DNA from: Hylemonella gracilis | GTDB taxonomy: Bacteria; Pseudomonadota; Gammaproteobacteria; Burkholderiales; Burkholderiaceae_C | Direction of reading: 5' to 3' | DNA: 47,242 nucleotides | Assembly: GCA_945862005.1 (NCBI GenBank) | Contig: CAMAWQ010000003.1 | Coordinates: 1-47,242 of the forward strand | In this document: positions 16,138-23,983 of the stretch, in pieces | How positions within the stretch are numbered: position 1 is the stretch's first letter | Layout: each line of letters starts with the position of its first letter | Program-made: the position numbers and the translations under genes | Notes under the pieces: generated by a model | Database searches by the model: none | The model's input: the letters and a program-made list of their open reading frames with translations, nothing else | Told to the model about the DNA's origin: nothing

Positions 16138-17031
16138 ATGGCTAAGGTGGGCATTGCAGGCGCGGGCAAAATGGGCACAGCTATTGGATTGCGTCTGTTG
16201 GAGCAAGGGCATGTCGTTATGGTGTACAACCGCACGCCAGAGCGCGCCAAAGTATTGCTAGACGCTGGCGCCACTTGGGCGGCCACACCACAGCAACTGA
16301 TTCAAAACACCGACCTGGTGCTCAGCCTACTTAGCAATGAGGCGGCTATGGATGAGGTCTATCAAGGCGCCGATGGTTTGCTTAAAGGGCCCGTTGGCGG
16401 CAAATTGATTGTGGAGATGAGCACCACCTCTCCAACCAAACAGCAAGCTATGACTGCCTTGGTTCAGGCTCAAGGTGCCGCCTATCTGGAATGCCCTGTC
16501 AGTGGTAGCGTAGGCCCCGCACGAGAAGGTAAATTAATGGGCTTTGTGGGCGGAGATGCGGCGGATCTGTTGCGTGCACAAACTGTTTTAGAAGTCTTGT
16601 GTCGTCGTATTGAGCACGTCGGCCCACATGGGGCCGGTGCCACCATGAAGCTGGCCATCAATTTGCCTTTGATGGTGTATTGGCAAACCTTTGCGGAAGC
16701 CTTGTCTTTGATTCAGCCTTTGGGTTTAGACCCTCAGCGCGTGGTGGAGATGTTCACCGAGTCTTCTGGTGGGCCGAATATGCTGAAAGTGCGCGGCGGC
16801 ATGGTGGTGCAGGCCTTGGCAGGCACCCCGAGTCCCAACGTCACTGTTCATCTGGCCACTATGCGCAAAGACGTTAGGGCTATGTTGGCTCATGCGCAAT
16901 CTAACCATCTAGCTTTGCCACTCACTGAACAGACTTTGAAAAATTTCGATCAAGCCGCTGCAGATGGCTTTGACGATCTGGACTGCACGCAAATACCCGT
17001 GTGGTGGCTTAATGCGCAAGTTAAAAAGTAA
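16138..17031 (+). CDS. NAD(P)-dependent beta-hydroxyacid dehydrogenase (3-HIBADH family, second copy)
   Basis: This 297-residue enzyme has GIAGAGKMGTAIG at the N-terminus, NRTPERA as the cofactor-specificity loop (Arg after Asn suggests NADP preference), ECPVSGSVGPAREGKL as the substrate loop, and the catalytic Lys in GAGATMKLAINL. It resembles the glyoxylate/succinate-semialdehyde reductase and HIBADH branches. It is only a distant relative of the divergent gene at 15064, so it is not a recent duplicate. AGGAGA lies 7-8 bases before the ATG, and a promoter and palindromes lie just upstream. It converges on the CobW gene with a one-base gap. It may handle a hydroxy-acid/semialdehyde step of the island's pathway. 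Confidence 0.88.
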   Translation: MAKVGIAGAGKMGTAIGLRLLEQGHVVMVYNRTPERAKVLLDAGATWAATPQQLIQNTDLVLSLLSNEAAMDEVYQGADGLLKGPVGGKLIVEMSTTSPTKQQAMTALVQAQGAAYLECPVSGSVGPAREGKLMGFVGGDAADLLRAQTVLEVLCRRIEHVGPHGAGATMKLAINLPLMVYWQTFAEALSLIQPLGLDPQRVVEMFTESSGGPNMLKVRGGMVVQALAGTPSPNVTVHLATMRKDVRAMLAHAQSNHLALPLTEQTLKNFDQAAADGFDDLDCTQIPVWWLNAQVKK

Positions 17032-17032
17032 G

Positions 17033-18130
17033 TCAAGCCACATCCATAACGGCGTTAAGCAAAGCCTCTAAGGTTTGGGGCTTCATGTTTTTGGTAATAA
17101 AGACCAGTCGCGTATCTTGATCGGCGCTGGGCCATCGGTCCAGCTCTACAGGGGGGTGGAATAGGTGTTGCACCCCTTGCACCACCACAGGACGTCCTTC
17201 TACATTCACAATGCCTTTTACCCGCAACAAGTCGGGTCCGCGCAACTGTGTCAAGACCTCAAGTGCAGTTGAAAAGGCGGTCCATAAAAACGGCTTATGA
17301 AATCTTAGGGTCGAAGTTTGAATCGATGCGTCATGCAACAGCTTGCCCTTGCCCTTGGCCGAATGCATCTCACCAAGGTAAGCTTCACCCCTTGGAAGCT
17401 TGGCCTCATTGTTTTGCAAGGGCTCACCCAAAAAACTTAAAGTGGCGTCGCTCGATCTACGCGATTGCAAGCCCAGCCCCATGAGTGTTTTTGGCGCCAA
17501 GGCTCCGTGCAAGCAAGTCAAAATGTCCACGTCTGGCCGCATGGCCCAAATGCTGGTTTTGAGCTCTTGCACTTGGTCTGTACTTACCAAGTCGGTTTTC
17601 GTGAGGATGATGCGGTCTGCCAACGCAATTTGCTTCACGGCTTCTGGTTGGCTAAGCAATTGATGGATCCCATTAAAGGCGTCGACCAGCGTCACCACAC
17701 CATCCAACCTAAAGTGTGCTGCCAACAGCGTGTCGCTGCTCAAGGTTTGCACCACAGGTGCTGGGTCAGCCAAACCTGTGGTTTCAATGATGACCCGATC
17801 AAACTCCAGCATCTGCCCTATATGACGGGCGGCAAACAGTTCGCGCAAAGTTTCCTGTAAGTCGGTTCGCACGGAGCAACAAATGCAGCCATTGGCCAGC
17901 AGGCTGATGTTTTCAGATGACATGGTGACCAAGTCGTGGTCTATGCCAATCTCCCCCACCTCGTTAATCACTACTGCCACGCGGTTCATGCCCGGGTGGC
18001 GCAGCAGTTGAGTTATCAGGGTGGTTTTGCCGCTCCCTAAAAAACCAGTGATAAGTGTGACCGGAATGGCAGCAGCTAAAGGGTCTCTAAAAAAAGGCTC
18101 GTCCCCGCTGGGCCTGCTTACCGAACTCAT
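17033..18130 (-). CDS. CobW/COG0523-family GTPase (metallochaperone)
   Basis: The Walker A motif GFLGSGKTT lies at about 29-37. The family's metal-binding GCICC (Cys82-Ile-Cys-Cys) follows, then ETTGLADPAP, a TKTD guanine-specificity motif, and a C-terminal CobW domain containing RVKGIVNVEG and HLFHPP. COG0523 proteins deliver zinc, cobalt or another metal to client enzymes. Clients are available next door: two amidohydrolases, a deacetylase-family hydrolase and an M20 hydrolase. I chose the ATG at 18130 (365 aa). A TTG at 18169, overlapping the upstream stop as TTGA, would add 13 residues. It probably shares a transcript with the beta-propeller gene. No Zur-like box was recognised. Confidence 0.88.
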   Translation of the reverse strand: MSSVSRPSGDEPFFRDPLAAAIPVTLITGFLGSGKTTLITQLLRHPGMNRVAVVINEVGEIGIDHDLVTMSSENISLLANGCICCSVRTDLQETLRELFAARHIGQMLEFDRVIIETTGLADPAPVVQTLSSDTLLAAHFRLDGVVTLVDAFNGIHQLLSQPEAVKQIALADRIILTKTDLVSTDQVQELKTSIWAMRPDVDILTCLHGALAPKTLMGLGLQSRRSSDATLSFLGEPLQNNEAKLPRGEAYLGEMHSAKGKGKLLHDASIQTSTLRFHKPFLWTAFSTALEVLTQLRGPDLLRVKGIVNVEGRPVVVQGVQHLFHPPVELDRWPSADQDTRLVFITKNMKPQTLEALLNAVMDVA

Positions 18131-18165
18131 CAAGGTGTGGGTCTTGGAGTCATTGACTCTTGGGG

Positions 18166-19413
18166 TCAAATGTTCATTTCTAAAACGTACAGCCCGCCGG
18201 TAAACCGATCCACCGTGTACACAATGCGACGGTCATCCACATACACATCGTTGAGTTGAATGGCCCCAGCTGGTGATAGTTTGGGTGCGCCAGGCACAAA
18301 GTACGCAATTTCTTGAACCTGATAAGGGTTGGTGGTGTCATACACCCGAACCCCAGCGTTAAAGAATGAACCAATGATGATGGCGTTCGACCTGAATGAC
18401 GTGGGGCCGGGCAAATTCTCGTGCAGGTTGTGGGCCCCAAAGCGTCCGCCGCGTTTTGCAAAGGCTTCCACGGGTGGTGCAGGAAAGGTACTGATGGGCA
18501 CGGGGTTGGCTTCGTTGCGGGCGTCTACCACCCAAACCAGCTTGGGCCAATCTGCGCCTAAATCTTGCACGCATTCATCGCTCACGATCCAAAGCCCGCG
18601 GTCAAACAAAGGCAGTAACGTGTGGGTAAAGCCATTAAAGGGCGGAGAGTGGTTCCATTTGGACACCACCTTCATGTTGCTCATGTCTGAAATATCCAGC
18701 ACAACAGCACCACCATCTATGTAGCCAATAAAAGCGCGGTCCGGCCGATCAGGGAACACGTTGGTGTTGTGGGTTCTAAAGCCTGTATCAAACTGCTTGG
18801 GCAATCTATCTGGTGCTGGGGCTTCGTCTCCCTCCCGTGTGCCGGGGTACCACCAACGGCCAATTTCTTCAGGCTTGGACAGGTTGGACACATCCAGCAC
18901 CCTGTAAAACTGATCGTCCAGTGGGTTGCGGGGGGTAAAGTCTGGCGCACCAGAAGACATGTGGATGGTCTTTCCGTCCACAAACCAAAGCGCATGCACA
19001 CCACGCGAATGTGGGCCAGAACAATCAAAGTGCGAAATAAGTTTGGGTTGTTCTGGCGTGCTGATATCAAACAAATCAACCCCAGCAGGCTTAATGCCGA
19101 CGGTACTGGCCTGATAAGCCACCGCCATGATGTTGCCCACCACATCTAGAGAATTGGAGCGCAGTTTCATGTGCGGCAGGTCGGTTTGCACGATCAACTT
19201 AGGGTTGCGTGGGTCGGTCACATCCACGCCCGAAAAGTTTTTAGGCGCCGATTCATGGGCTAGCCACAGGATGCGGCGCCCATCGCCTGTCAGTTGCATA
19301 GCCATACCTTCACCCAAACCACCAAAGCCCGAAAGCTCGTGGTGCGCGAGCAATTTCATGTTGAGTGAAAGGGTTTGATCCGCGCGAGACGCGGGTGAAG
19401 GTGCATGCAGCAT
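18166..19413 (-). CDS. LVIVD-repeat beta-propeller protein
   Basis: This 415-residue protein has no signal peptide. It is built of repeating segments with the pattern VDVTDPRNPKLI, VDLFDISTPEQPKLI, YRVLDVSNLSKPEEI, VVLDISDMSNMKVV, WVVDARNEANPVPI and VRVYDTTNPYQVQEI. These are six or seven blades of an LVIVD-type propeller related to selenium-binding and choice-of-anchor proteins. Conserved His and acidic residues (HSRGVHALW, THNTNVFPDRP, GAHNLHEN) could form a central metal site. The function is unknown. It sits directly upstream of, and probably coupled to, the CobW-family metallochaperone gene, so a metal-containing enzyme or binding protein is a reasonable guess. Confidence 0.75.
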   Translation of the reverse strand: MLHAPSPASRADQTLSLNMKLLAHHELSGFGGLGEGMAMQLTGDGRRILWLAHESAPKNFSGVDVTDPRNPKLIVQTDLPHMKLRSNSLDVVGNIMAVAYQASTVGIKPAGVDLFDISTPEQPKLISHFDCSGPHSRGVHALWFVDGKTIHMSSGAPDFTPRNPLDDQFYRVLDVSNLSKPEEIGRWWYPGTREGDEAPAPDRLPKQFDTGFRTHNTNVFPDRPDRAFIGYIDGGAVVLDISDMSNMKVVSKWNHSPPFNGFTHTLLPLFDRGLWIVSDECVQDLGADWPKLVWVVDARNEANPVPISTFPAPPVEAFAKRGGRFGAHNLHENLPGPTSFRSNAIIIGSFFNAGVRVYDTTNPYQVQEIAYFVPGAPKLSPAGAIQLNDVYVDDRRIVYTVDRFTGGLYVLEMNI

Positions 19414-19491
19414 GATTGAAGTTTCCCGTTGATTTCCTTTAATGAATATAAACCACCAGTGCCATATGTCTGGCCAATGCGTTTGAGGCGT

Positions 19492-20385
19492 TCAGGATGT
19501 GCGTTGCTGCGCTAAAAACCAGTCCAAAATCTCCTCGCCGGTCCATACCAGCACTTTGTCATGGCCTAAGACATAGTCGTAAAGCTCTTCAAGGAAGCCA
19601 ATGCGGTGTGGCACACCGCTCAGGTAGGGGTGTACCGATATGGCCATCACCCTGGGGGTTTGGGCACCGTCTTTGTACAGACGGTCAAATTGGGCTTTGC
19701 CCCGTTTGAGCATTTCATCCGACGAGTGTTGTTGCACAGCTGAAATGGCCACGTCATTCAACTCAATGGTGTAAGGCAACGCGGTTATGGGGCCCTTTGA
19801 GGAGTTAAGCGACACGGGTTGATCGTCCAACACCCAGTTGGCCACGTAGTCAATTCCGCATTCAGCGAGGTGGTCTAGGGTGTCGTCTGTCTCTGTAAGG
19901 CCAGGGCTTTCCCATCCCCGTGGCGCTTTACCTGTGAATTTGCGAATTTCGTCCATCGTTTCACGAATGGCTCCCAGCTGGTCTTCCACTTTGTGCATGG
20001 GCCGTTGCACCAAACCATGACCCATAAAGTCCCAACCCGCATGTAATGCCGCAGTGCACACCTCTTCGTACATGCGGCATGTGGTGCCATTGAGTGCGAA
20101 AGTGGCCTTCATCTTCCGGTCGCTGAGCGCTTCCAGCAGTCGCCAAAACCCTACGCGCATACCGTACTCATGCCAAGACCAGTTGGGCACATCGGGCAGC
20201 ATGGGGTTGCCCATGGGGGGCGGCAGCAAAGCCCGCGGCATGGCGCTAGTGGGCTCCCATACCTCTACGTTGACGATGTTCCAGAGCACCACCCGAGCAT
20301 CTCCTGGAAGCTTCAAGCTTGGGCGGTTAACTATGGATTGGTAAGGTGCGCGTGCCCGAACGCTGTGTCCAATGGGATGGCTCAT
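19492..20385 (-). CDS. Polysaccharide deacetylase-family hydrolase (PuuE/cyclic-imidase-like)
   Basis: This 297-residue cytoplasmic protein has no signal peptide, unlike true chitin or peptidoglycan deacetylases. RVGFWRLLEALSDRKMKATFALNG and GWDFMGHGLVQRPMH are the motif 1-2 region of the NodB-homology fold. RGWESPGLTETDDTLDHLAECGIDYVANWVLDDQPV and VMAISVHPYLSGVPHRI are further family motifs. This subgroup includes allantoinase PuuE and bacterial cyclic-imide hydrolases, which open cyclic amides. In this amidohydrolase-rich island a ring-opening or amide-cleaving role is more likely than polysaccharide deacetylation. It is transcribed away from the Bug gene at 20627. Confidence 0.78.
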   Translation of the reverse strand: MSHPIGHSVRARAPYQSIVNRPSLKLPGDARVVLWNIVNVEVWEPTSAMPRALLPPPMGNPMLPDVPNWSWHEYGMRVGFWRLLEALSDRKMKATFALNGTTCRMYEEVCTAALHAGWDFMGHGLVQRPMHKVEDQLGAIRETMDEIRKFTGKAPRGWESPGLTETDDTLDHLAECGIDYVANWVLDDQPVSLNSSKGPITALPYTIELNDVAISAVQQHSSDEMLKRGKAQFDRLYKDGAQTPRVMAISVHPYLSGVPHRIGFLEELYDYVLGHDKVLVWTGEEILDWFLAQQRTS

Positions 20386-20556
20386 GAAGGCTCCTGAAGT
20401 CTTGAGTGTGAACTCGGGTTTTACATATGCTGCTAACTATCATTAGAGATCATAAATTTCTAAGATTTTTCACTTGTTTGCAGAACTCTAAAGTGGGGTA
20501 ATTACTGATGGTTTGGGGGTGCTTGCGCGCAGCATCAGCTGAGTTAATTCCTTAGA

Positions 20557-20584
20557 ATGAAGTTGTCAATACTGGGTACTTCAT
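20557..20584. promoter_or_regulatory. Inverted repeat in the divergent deacetylase/Bug intergenic region
   Basis: ATGAAGT (20557-20563) and ACTTCAT (20578-20584) form a perfect 7-base inverted repeat with a 14-base spacer, so the half-site centres are two DNA turns apart. It lies 43 bases upstream of the Bug start in a 241-base divergent intergenic region (20386-20626) that is otherwise AT-rich and without a gene. It may be an operator for a dimeric regulator. No regulator of matching type other than the TetR gene is in the window. A candidate -35 TTGTCA lies inside the spacer. Confidence 0.35.
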
Positions 20585-20626
20585 CTCTCAGGCATGTTGG
20601 CACATAACATCAATCAGGAGACAAAC

Positions 20627-21601
20627 ATGATGAAAAATCTATGGACCACTTTGGGGGCTGCATGCTTGGTATTTGCTGGCATGGTGGGTGCGGCTCAAGC
20701 TCAAAACTTTCCCAACCGACCCGTCAAACTGGTGGTCACTTATCCACCGGGCGGCAGCTCAGATTTGATGGCCCGCATCATGGGTCAAAAGCTTAGTGAG
20801 TATTGGAACCAACCCGTGATCATTGAAAGCAGGCCCGGTGCGGCAGGCTCTATTGGCATGGAGTTTGCTGCACGTCAGGCGGCTGACGGCTACACCTTTG
20901 TGATTGGTAACTTGGGCCCCGCATCGGTGAACCCTTTGATCACCAAAGTGCCTTACAACATGGATAACGATTTCATTGCGGTTTCTCTAAGCGCTACCGG
21001 TCCCAACATTTTGGTGGTGCCCAGTAAATCACCATTTAAAAATTTGGGAGATTTGTTAACAGCAGCCAAAGCCAAAAACAACTCCCTTAATTTTGGTACC
21101 AGCGGAACGGGCAGCATGTCTCACTTGGCGGGAGAACTCATCATGCGCCAAGCGGGCGTCAAGATGACGGGTGTGGCATACAAAGGCGGCGGCTTGGCGG
21201 TGAATGATGTGCTGGCAGGTCAAATTGACTTTATCGTCTCAGACGCTTTGCCCGTGGCGCAGCACATCAAATCTGGTGGATTGCGCCCTCTAGCTATTAC
21301 CAGCGAAAAACGCTCGCCCTTGTTTCCGGACATTCCCACCTTTGCTGAAGGGGGTTTGCAGGGCTTGGTGGCGGTGAACTGGTGGGGGGTGTTTTTGCCC
21401 GCAGGTACACCTAAGGCCATCGTAGACCGTTACAACGAGGCCTTGAGTAAGGTGATGGTCAACCCCGACCTCAAAGAGCGCTTTGGTGGCTTGGGTGTGG
21501 AGGCCATGGCTTCATCACCCGAAGAATTCAGGGCCTTCTTGGCCTCTGAAAAAGCCAAATATTCCAAACTCATTGCAGACAACAACATCAAGGCGGATTG
21601 A
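20627..21601 (+). CDS. Bug-family (TTT) periplasmic substrate-binding protein
   Basis: A Sec signal peptide of about 26 residues (cationic MMKNLW, hydrophobic core, AAQAQ cleavage) precedes a mature domain starting NFPNRPVKLVVTYPPGGSSDLMAR, the Bug hallmark. PGAAGSIGMEFAARQAADGYT and PLAITSEKRSPLFPDIPTFAEGG are further family segments. Bug proteins bind small carboxylates or amides in the periplasm. AGGAG at 20616-20620 sits 6 bases before the ATG at 20627, which rules out the in-frame ATG at 20594. No TctA or TctB membrane subunits are nearby, so it is an orphan receptor that may use a distant permease. It ends three bases before the amidohydrolase ATG. Confidence 0.93.
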   Translation: MMKNLWTTLGAACLVFAGMVGAAQAQNFPNRPVKLVVTYPPGGSSDLMARIMGQKLSEYWNQPVIIESRPGAAGSIGMEFAARQAADGYTFVIGNLGPASVNPLITKVPYNMDNDFIAVSLSATGPNILVVPSKSPFKNLGDLLTAAKAKNNSLNFGTSGTGSMSHLAGELIMRQAGVKMTGVAYKGGGLAVNDVLAGQIDFIVSDALPVAQHIKSGGLRPLAITSEKRSPLFPDIPTFAEGGLQGLVAVNWWGVFLPAGTPKAIVDRYNEALSKVMVNPDLKERFGGLGVEAMASSPEEFRAFLASEKAKYSKLIADNNIKAD

Positions 21602-21603
21602 AC

Positions 21604-22782
21604 ATGTTTTTTACTTGCGCCCCCCATTGCACCGACCCTACACATAAGCACCACGCAGCTGCTACCAAATCCAGCAGCAGGGCGCGCGTGTCGGTGCCCG
21701 CGCTTCCGGCCACCGCCAAAGCAAAGGCATCGGGCACCTCTAAGGGCGCAGGTAAAACTCCGCGCATTGACATTCATTGCCACTATTTCAATCCCGAGGT
21801 GGGGAAAAAAGCCTCGGTTTTGAACCCCGTAGAGCTGGAAGTGGGACATATTTTTGCCAATCAATTGACGCGCGATGTCAACGCCAAGCAAATGAAAGAC
21901 CGCGCGCCTAAGTTGTCCAACATTGACGTTCGCCTGAAAGACATGGATCGCATGGGCATCGACATCCAAGCGGTATCTCCTGCACCCTTTCAGTACTATT
22001 ATTTTGCGGAGCCTGACTTTGGAGCCGAGTTGGCGCGCGATGTCAACAACGGCATTGCCGACATCGTGGCCAAGCACCCGGACCGCTTCATGGGCTTGGG
22101 CACGGTGCCTTTGCAAAACGCCGACCTCGCTGTGAAAGAGCTCAACCGTGCGGTTAAAGATTTGGGCTTGCGGGGCATTGAAATCAATACCCACGTCAAT
22201 GGCAAAAACCTGACCGACCCCTCTTTAAAACTCGAAAAGTTCTTTGCCCGCGTACAAGAGCTGGGGGTCACCCTGTTCATGCATCCCAATGGGTTTACCG
22301 ATGCACAGCGTTTAACTAACCACTACTTGAACAACGTGATTGGCAACCCGCTAGAAACCACCATTGCGGTCAGCCACTTGATTTTTGATGGCGTTATGGA
22401 GCGTAACCCCAAGCTCAAAGTGGTGCTGGCGCACAGTGGCGGCTACTTGGCCCACTATTGGGCGCGGATGGACCATGCGCACCGCGCCCGCCCAGACCTC
22501 AAAACCGTCATCAAGAAAAAACCCTCATCTTATTTAGAGCGGTTTTATTTCGATACCATCACCTTTGATGCCGACATGCTGCGTCACCTCATCAACCGCT
22601 TTGGTGCTGAACATGTGTTGCTAGGTACCGACTACCCTTACGACATGGGTGAAGAAGACCCGCTGGGCTTAATTGGCTCTGTCAAAAAGCTCAGCCGAGC
22701 AGACAAAGACCTCATCCAGGGTGGCAACGCGCAGCGACTCTTGAAGGTCTCGCCCGTTAAAAAACCTGCTGCCAAAAAATAG
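21604..22782 (+). CDS. ACMSD-like amidohydrolase (amidohydrolase 2 family)
   Basis: This 392-residue protein has a TIM-barrel of the ACMSD/gamma-resorcylate decarboxylase group. Metal ligands are His58 and His60 in IDIHCHY, a His in LFMHPNG, the His in LAHSGG, and the Asp of LGTDYPYDMGEEDP. Members do zinc- or manganese-dependent non-oxidative decarboxylation, or hydrolysis, of aromatic or muconate-type acids. The first 50 residues are an unusual Lys/Ala/Ser/Pro-rich extension with no signal-peptide character, and the C-terminus ends PVKKPAAKK. The start is ATG at 21604, two bases after the Bug stop. It is probably the catalytic partner of the Bug receptor in one operon running to 25347. Confidence 0.87.
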   Translation: MFFTCAPHCTDPTHKHHAAATKSSSRARVSVPALPATAKAKASGTSKGAGKTPRIDIHCHYFNPEVGKKASVLNPVELEVGHIFANQLTRDVNAKQMKDRAPKLSNIDVRLKDMDRMGIDIQAVSPAPFQYYYFAEPDFGAELARDVNNGIADIVAKHPDRFMGLGTVPLQNADLAVKELNRAVKDLGLRGIEINTHVNGKNLTDPSLKLEKFFARVQELGVTLFMHPNGFTDAQRLTNHYLNNVIGNPLETTIAVSHLIFDGVMERNPKLKVVLAHSGGYLAHYWARMDHAHRARPDLKTVIKKKPSSYLERFYFDTITFDADMLRHLINRFGAEHVLLGTDYPYDMGEEDPLGLIGSVKKLSRADKDLIQGGNAQRLLKVSPVKKPAAKK

Positions 22783-22792
22783 GGCGGTCGTT

Positions 22793-23983
22793 GTGACCGC
22801 TTACACCCCAAGGCATGTGGGGGATTGCTTCAATGTGGAAGACCTGCAGGCCTTAGCGCGGCAGCGTCTGCCGCGCTGTATCTACGACTTCTATGCCGGT
22901 GGCGCTGAAGACGAATTCACGCTAGAGCAAAACCGCGCAGCATTTGCTGAGGTGCAGTTTGCTCCTAGGGTGCTTCAAGATGTGAGGTCTGTTCAGCTCG
23001 AGGCCAAACTTGTGGGTGCTCCTGCTGCAATGCCTATGGCCATTGCACCAACGGGCGGTGCAGGCTATGGTTTTAGAGAGGCGGATACGGCCTTAGCACA
23101 AGCTGCTGCCAAGCACGGCATTCCGTACACCTTGTCCAGCAGTGCCACCACCACTATTGAAACCATTGCCCAAAAAGCGCCAGGACGCCTTTGGTTTCAG
23201 GCCTATATTTTTAAAAACCAAGATTTTTTTTGGAGTCTGTTAGAACGCGCTTTGGCTGCAGACTTTGAGGCCTTGGTCATCACACTGGACCTGCCTGTGG
23301 GCGGCAAGCGCGAGCGGGACATGCGCAACCATTTTTCGGTTCCGTTTCGCTACACCCCGCGCAATGTGCTGGACTTTGCCAGTCGACCCCGCTGGGCATG
23401 GGACATGTTGATCAACGGTTTGCCCGAACTGGTCAACCTCAAAGACCTGAACAAGCTTCCTACCTCTGCAAAAGCTTTGGCATCTTCTGTGGGCAAAGCT
23501 TACGACGCGGGCTTTGACTGGAGCCGCATGGCTGAAGTGCGCGACCGCTGGCCGCGAAAACTCATTGTCAAAGGCATCCACCGACAAGACGATGCTGAGC
23601 GCTTGGTGGCCATGGGGTGCGACGCCTTGGTGGTGTCCAACCATGGCGGTCGCCAACTCGATGGTGTACGTGCATCTTTGTACGCCTTGCCTGAAGTTTT
23701 GGCGGGGGCGGCTGGTAAAGCGCCGGTTCTGTTGGATGGCGGTATCCGTCGCGGTGCAGACGTAGCTAAAGCCATAGCTATGGGCGCGCAAGGCGTTTTG
23801 CTAGGTCGAGCCACCTTGTTCGGCGCCATGGGCGGCGGTTTTGAAGGCGTTGACCGTGCTTTAGACATTTTGCGAGACGAGTTGCACCGAACCCTGCAGT
23901 TGTGTGGCTTGTCCGATGTGCAGCAACTGTCAACCGATATTCTGCGAAATTACACCCTCAACACCATTAGGAGTTCGACATGA
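22793..23983 (+). CDS. FMN-dependent alpha-hydroxy-acid dehydrogenase/oxidase
   Basis: This 396-residue flavoenzyme has the full family pattern. PMAIAPTGGAGYG (81-93) and SSSATTTIE are FMN-binding, FQAYIFKN and LVITLDLPVGGKRERDMRN follow, then Lys260 in LIVKGI. Catalytic His284 and Arg287 are in SNHGGRQLD, and DGGIRRGADVAKAIAMGAQGVLLGRA is the phosphate loop. It oxidises an L-2-hydroxy acid such as lactate, mandelate or glycolate to the 2-keto acid. The C-terminus lacks membrane segments. The start is GTG at 22793 with AGGGCGG upstream, 10 bases after the amidohydrolase stop. It overlaps the next amidohydrolase by ATGA. The substrate is presumably a hydroxy-acid intermediate of the island's pathway. 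Confidence 0.9.
   Translation: MTAYTPRHVGDCFNVEDLQALARQRLPRCIYDFYAGGAEDEFTLEQNRAAFAEVQFAPRVLQDVRSVQLEAKLVGAPAAMPMAIAPTGGAGYGFREADTALAQAAAKHGIPYTLSSSATTTIETIAQKAPGRLWFQAYIFKNQDFFWSLLERALAADFEALVITLDLPVGGKRERDMRNHFSVPFRYTPRNVLDFASRPRWAWDMLINGLPELVNLKDLNKLPTSAKALASSVGKAYDAGFDWSRMAEVRDRWPRKLIVKGIHRQDDAERLVAMGCDALVVSNHGGRQLDGVRASLYALPEVLAGAAGKAPVLLDGGIRRGADVAKAIAMGAQGVLLGRATLFGAMGGGFEGVDRALDILRDELHRTLQLCGLSDVQQLSTDILRNYTLNTIRSST

Noticed and set aside
21430-22194. 254-codon antisense frame across the Bug/amidohydrolase junction
   Set aside because: It spans two clear genes and its sequence shows no family motif.
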